Shown here piece after piece: positions 61,896 to 64,000 of a DNA stretch of 64,000 bases. The position numbers and the translations under genes are program-made. This DNA comes from Elusimicrobiota bacterium. GTDB lineage: Bacteria > Elusimicrobiota > Elusimicrobia > UBA1565 > UBA9628. Position 1 is the first letter of the stretch. Each line of letters begins with the position of its first letter. The notes beneath the pieces were generated by a model. It ran no database searches. It had not been told where the DNA came from and saw nothing but the letters and a program-made list of their open reading frames with translations. The DNA lies in assembly GCA_016194705.1 (NCBI GenBank), contig JACQAZ010000004.1, positions 228,820 through 292,819 of the forward strand, written 5' to 3'.

Positions 61896-62414
61896 ATGAT
61901 CAAAGGCAAGACCGCGGCGGTGCTCGTCGAGGAGATGTACCAGGAGCTTGAGGTCTGGGTTCCCTACTACCGGCTCAAGGAAGAGGGCGTCAAAACTTTT
62001 CTCGTCGGCGCGGAAAAGGGCAAGATCTACAAGAGCAAGCTCGGCTATCCCGCCGTGGCCGAGACCGACTACAAGAGGCTCAAAGCCTCGGAGGTCGACA
62101 CGGTGGTCATCCCCGGGGGATTCGCGCCCGACTTCATGCGCCGCTATCCCGAGCCCGCGAAATTCGTGGCCGACGCTTTCAAGGGGGGCAAGGTCGTCGC
62201 CTCGATCTGCCACGGCGCGTGGATTTTGTGCTCGGCCGAGGTCCTGCGGGGCAAGACCGCGACCTGCTTCTACGCGATCGCCGACGACGTCAGACACGCC
62301 GGCGCGAAGTACGTGGACCGTGAAGTGGTCGTCGACGGAAATCTGATCACGTCCCGCAAGCCCGAAGACCTTCCCGCCTTCTGCGCCGCGATCGTCGCGG
62401 CGCTCGCGCGCTAG
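61896..62414 (+). CDS. DJ-1/PfpI family protein
   Basis: 172 residues. The nucleophile elbow is VASICHGAWIL, with an acidic partner in VLVEEMYQELE and VIPGGFAPDFMRRY. Members act as deglycases, glyoxalase-like hydrolases or chaperones; which one applies is not visible. Being cotranscribed with a glyoxylate-type reductase suggests handling of reactive carbonyls, an inference. The end overlaps the convergent gene by four bases. Confidence 0.88.
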   Translation: MIKGKTAAVLVEEMYQELEVWVPYYRLKEEGVKTFLVGAEKGKIYKSKLGYPAVAETDYKRLKASEVDTVVIPGGFAPDFMRRYPEPAKFVADAFKGGKVVASICHGAWILCSAEVLRGKTATCFYAIADDVRHAGAKYVDREVVVDGNLITSRKPEDLPAFCAAIVAALAR

Positions 62415-63079
62415 CGGTATTTTCTCAGGAACCGCAGGTTGGCCGCGATCAGGGCCTCCACGCGCGGCAGCATGAACGGCGTGAAGGTGTCGTTGGCGGT
62501 GATCGGGATGTGCATGACCGTGCAGTACTCGGCGACGATGCCGCGCAGCTTGCGCAGCACGATCGCGCGGCGCTTGGCCGTGCGCGGCTTGCGCGTGAGA
62601 ATCTTGCCCAGGACGTCGTGGTTGAGCCGCGCCGAGAGCTCCTTGACGAGCTTATCCCACGAGGGGTTTCTCTGCTCCGGCGTCAGCCTTTCCTCGACGA
62701 AGATGTCGACGGGCTTCATGGACTTGATGAGGTCGGCGACCCATTGGGCCGCCGCGGGGCCCGCCTGGGTGCTCAAGTGGATGGCGATGTCGACGAACTC
62801 CCCGCGCGAGACCAGCCGCTCGAGCAGCGCCTTGTAATCGGAGTAGCGCTCCTCGGTCATGCCGCCGGTCTTGATCTCGGCGACGAGCTGGCGCTTGGTC
62901 GCGGCCAGCAATTGGGTCTTGAGGGCGAGCAGGGGCTCCTGGATCTGGTTGAGCTTCTCATGCATGTAGAGCCAGGGGTCTTTCTCGTGGTAGAGGATGT
63001 GCCCCTTGAATTGGCAGAACTCCGAGAGCCGCGCGATGATCACGAGCTGGTGCGTGGGGTCAAGCGTCGTGTCGCTCAT
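62411..63079 (-). CDS. Unknown soluble protein
   Basis: 222 residues, no signal peptide or membrane segment, mostly helical. Conserved-looking parts are FCQFKGHILYHEKDPWLYMHEK near the start and a basic NHDVLGKILTRKPRTAKRR segment. I recognise no family. The start overlaps the stop of the lipoprotein-like gene by four bases, so the two probably work together. Confidence 0.65.
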   Translation of the reverse strand: MSDTTLDPTHQLVIIARLSEFCQFKGHILYHEKDPWLYMHEKLNQIQEPLLALKTQLLAATKRQLVAEIKTGGMTEERYSDYKALLERLVSRGEFVDIAIHLSTQAGPAAAQWVADLIKSMKPVDIFVEERLTPEQRNPSWDKLVKELSARLNHDVLGKILTRKPRTAKRRAIVLRKLRGIVAEYCTVMHIPITANDTFTPFMLPRVEALIAANLRFLRKYR

Positions 63080-63855
63080 GGCTTGTCCGGGAGGTTGTGC
63101 AGGAAATAGTCGGGCGGGAGGCGGTCCGCAAATGAACCCTGGTCCCAGGAGCGGATCTCGTAGGCGTCGGGCTCGCCGGTCTTCCACGGGTCGAAGACCA
63201 CACAGGTGAGAGGGTCTTCCGCCGGCGTGCAGACCACCGCCGCCGTGTGGCGCGGCGCCGCCGTGCGCGCCTGATCGAACACGCTCCAATGCTCGACGCC
63301 AAGCTTGGTCAGCGCGGCCCAGACCGCGTCGGACCAGTCGAGCGAGATCCCCTTGGAGCGCGAGAGCTTGCGCCGCGCGATTTTTAGCTCCTTGCGCTTG
63401 GCTTTGAGCGCGAGCTCGGCCTCCGTGGGCTTGGGCCCGCTCTCCTCGGGAGGCTCGGACCAGTCGACGATGTTGGGCTCCTTGGGCGGCGGGACCGGCC
63501 GGTTGAGGCGCTCTTGCTTGACCTTCGTCTCGAGCAGCTTGACCTCGGCCTCGCGCTTGGCCAGCGCCTCCTCGAGTTGGCGCGCGGGCAAGAGCGGCTC
63601 GTCGGGGTGCTCGACGATCTCGCCGCTGAGCAGATTCGTGTGCCAATGCTGGGCGCGGCGCGTGTTGACGGCTTCGATGTAGGCCTGGTAGAGCGTGAAG
63701 AGCTCGTAGCGGGAAGCCGGCGGCAGGGCGTCGAGGTTGGCGAGCGCCAAGGCCGCGGGGCTCGTGCGGGCGGGCAGGTCGAAGTCGGGCTTGAGGAGGT
63801 TCCGGGAGCACGCCGGTGAAGCCAAAGCGATGAAGGCCGCCGCGAGTACGCCCAT
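63076..63855 (-). CDS. Exported, probably lipid-anchored protein of unknown function
   Basis: 259 residues from ATG 63855, chosen because it is six bases after TATAGT; an ATG at 63885 is in frame but lies upstream of that promoter. The signal segment ends ASPAC, a weak lipobox. A charged helical stretch (residues 85-110 and 140-165) may form a coiled coil. The C-terminal 90 residues contain two Cys and a VVFDPWKTGEP segment. No family recognised. Confidence 0.6.
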   Translation of the reverse strand: MGVLAAAFIALASPACSRNLLKPDFDLPARTSPAALALANLDALPPASRYELFTLYQAYIEAVNTRRAQHWHTNLLSGEIVEHPDEPLLPARQLEEALAKREAEVKLLETKVKQERLNRPVPPPKEPNIVDWSEPPEESGPKPTEAELALKAKRKELKIARRKLSRSKGISLDWSDAVWAALTKLGVEHWSVFDQARTAAPRHTAAVVCTPAEDPLTCVVFDPWKTGEPDAYEIRSWDQGSFADRLPPDYFLHNLPDKP

Positions 63856-63861
63856 AACAGG

Positions 63862-63867
63862 ACTATA
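63862..63867 (-). promoter_or_regulatory. Leaderless promoter of the exported unknown pair
   Basis: TATAGT on the minus strand, six bases, then ATG 63855. The remaining bases to 64000 contain an A-rich stretch (63942-63955) and no gene that I can see. Confidence 0.65.
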
Positions 63868-64000
63868 GCCCCCGGGGGTCGGCAAGTCAAGGCGGGCGTT
63901 GTCACCTTGATCCTCGGCTAAGGACTGGCTCCGGCCCCGCCTAAAAAATAAAATACCTCGCGTTCCCGAGAAGGAATCACGCCCGAGGGCGTTAAGGTGA

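Overview
The window is about 64 kb of GC-rich bacterial chromosome. It is densely packed: 60 genes, no gap over 200 bases, and many stop/start overlaps of the ATGA or TGATG type. There are no rRNA genes, no tRNA genes that I could see, no insertion sequences and no CRISPR. Lipoprotein-like signals, twitching-motility ATPases and secreted proteins suggest a diderm organism. Several large membrane proteins joined to TPRs, odd multidomain exported proteins and the base composition make me think of an uncultured lineage such as Elusimicrobiota. That is a guess from style, not proof.

Layout. 1-6.3 kb: surface-glycan genes (GT39-like and GT-C membrane transferases, a DPM1-like GT2, a WecA/TagO-like phosphosugar transferase, a flavin amine-oxidase-like protein). 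6.3-11.4 kb: a zinc-ribbon protein, a lipoprotein, a DnaQ/ExoX-like exonuclease, queC, queE and a TMTC-like TPR membrane protein. 11.5-16.3 kb: a probable ether-lipid locus with a fatty acyl reductase-acyltransferase fusion, a short-chain dehydrogenase and a convergent alkyl-DHAP synthase homologue. 16.3-22.8 kb: mutS (frameshifted), mutL, a TlpA-like thioredoxin and ccdA. 22.8-37.4 kb: an almost continuous tryptophan and chorismate supercluster, trpE-G-(histidine kinase)-D-C-F, a divergent asparaginase, trpB-A, a DAHP synthase, aroA-E-C-K-B-(DUF4349-like)-Q. Together it covers DAHP synthesis to chorismate and chorismate to tryptophan. 37.4-44.6 kb: a REC-kinase hybrid, a PEBP protein, moxR, a 1031-residue DUF58-transglutaminase fusion and a TPR protein. 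44.6-51.6 kb, minus strand: a seven-gene operon nadD-yqeK, LytR_C, pilT-like, cNMP-GAF, rsfS, pilT-like, argS. 51.7-64 kb: a BrnT/BrnA toxin-antitoxin pair, DUF1015, a GT2, a TMTC-like protein, dus, a 1330-residue exported protein with a peptide deformylase domain, a 2-hydroxyacid dehydrogenase, a DJ-1 protein and two unknown genes.

Three things stand out. (1) A promoter rule: at thirteen starts a -10 hexamer is followed by exactly six bases and then the ATG or GTG, so transcription should begin on the start codon (leaderless mRNA). At 28474-28483 one 10-bp palindrome supplies the -10 boxes of two divergent genes. (2) A 42-bp palindromic intergenic repeat with a conserved 8-base centre occurs three times inside the trp/aro region and just after it. 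(3) Two loci may represent poorly described biochemistry: the ether-lipid set resembling the peroxisomal pathway of animals, and the giant exported deformylase protein, which may also carry amidoligase-like and permuted papain-like domains.

Two genes, mutS and the short-chain dehydrogenase, carry single-base frameshifts that may be real or sequencing errors.
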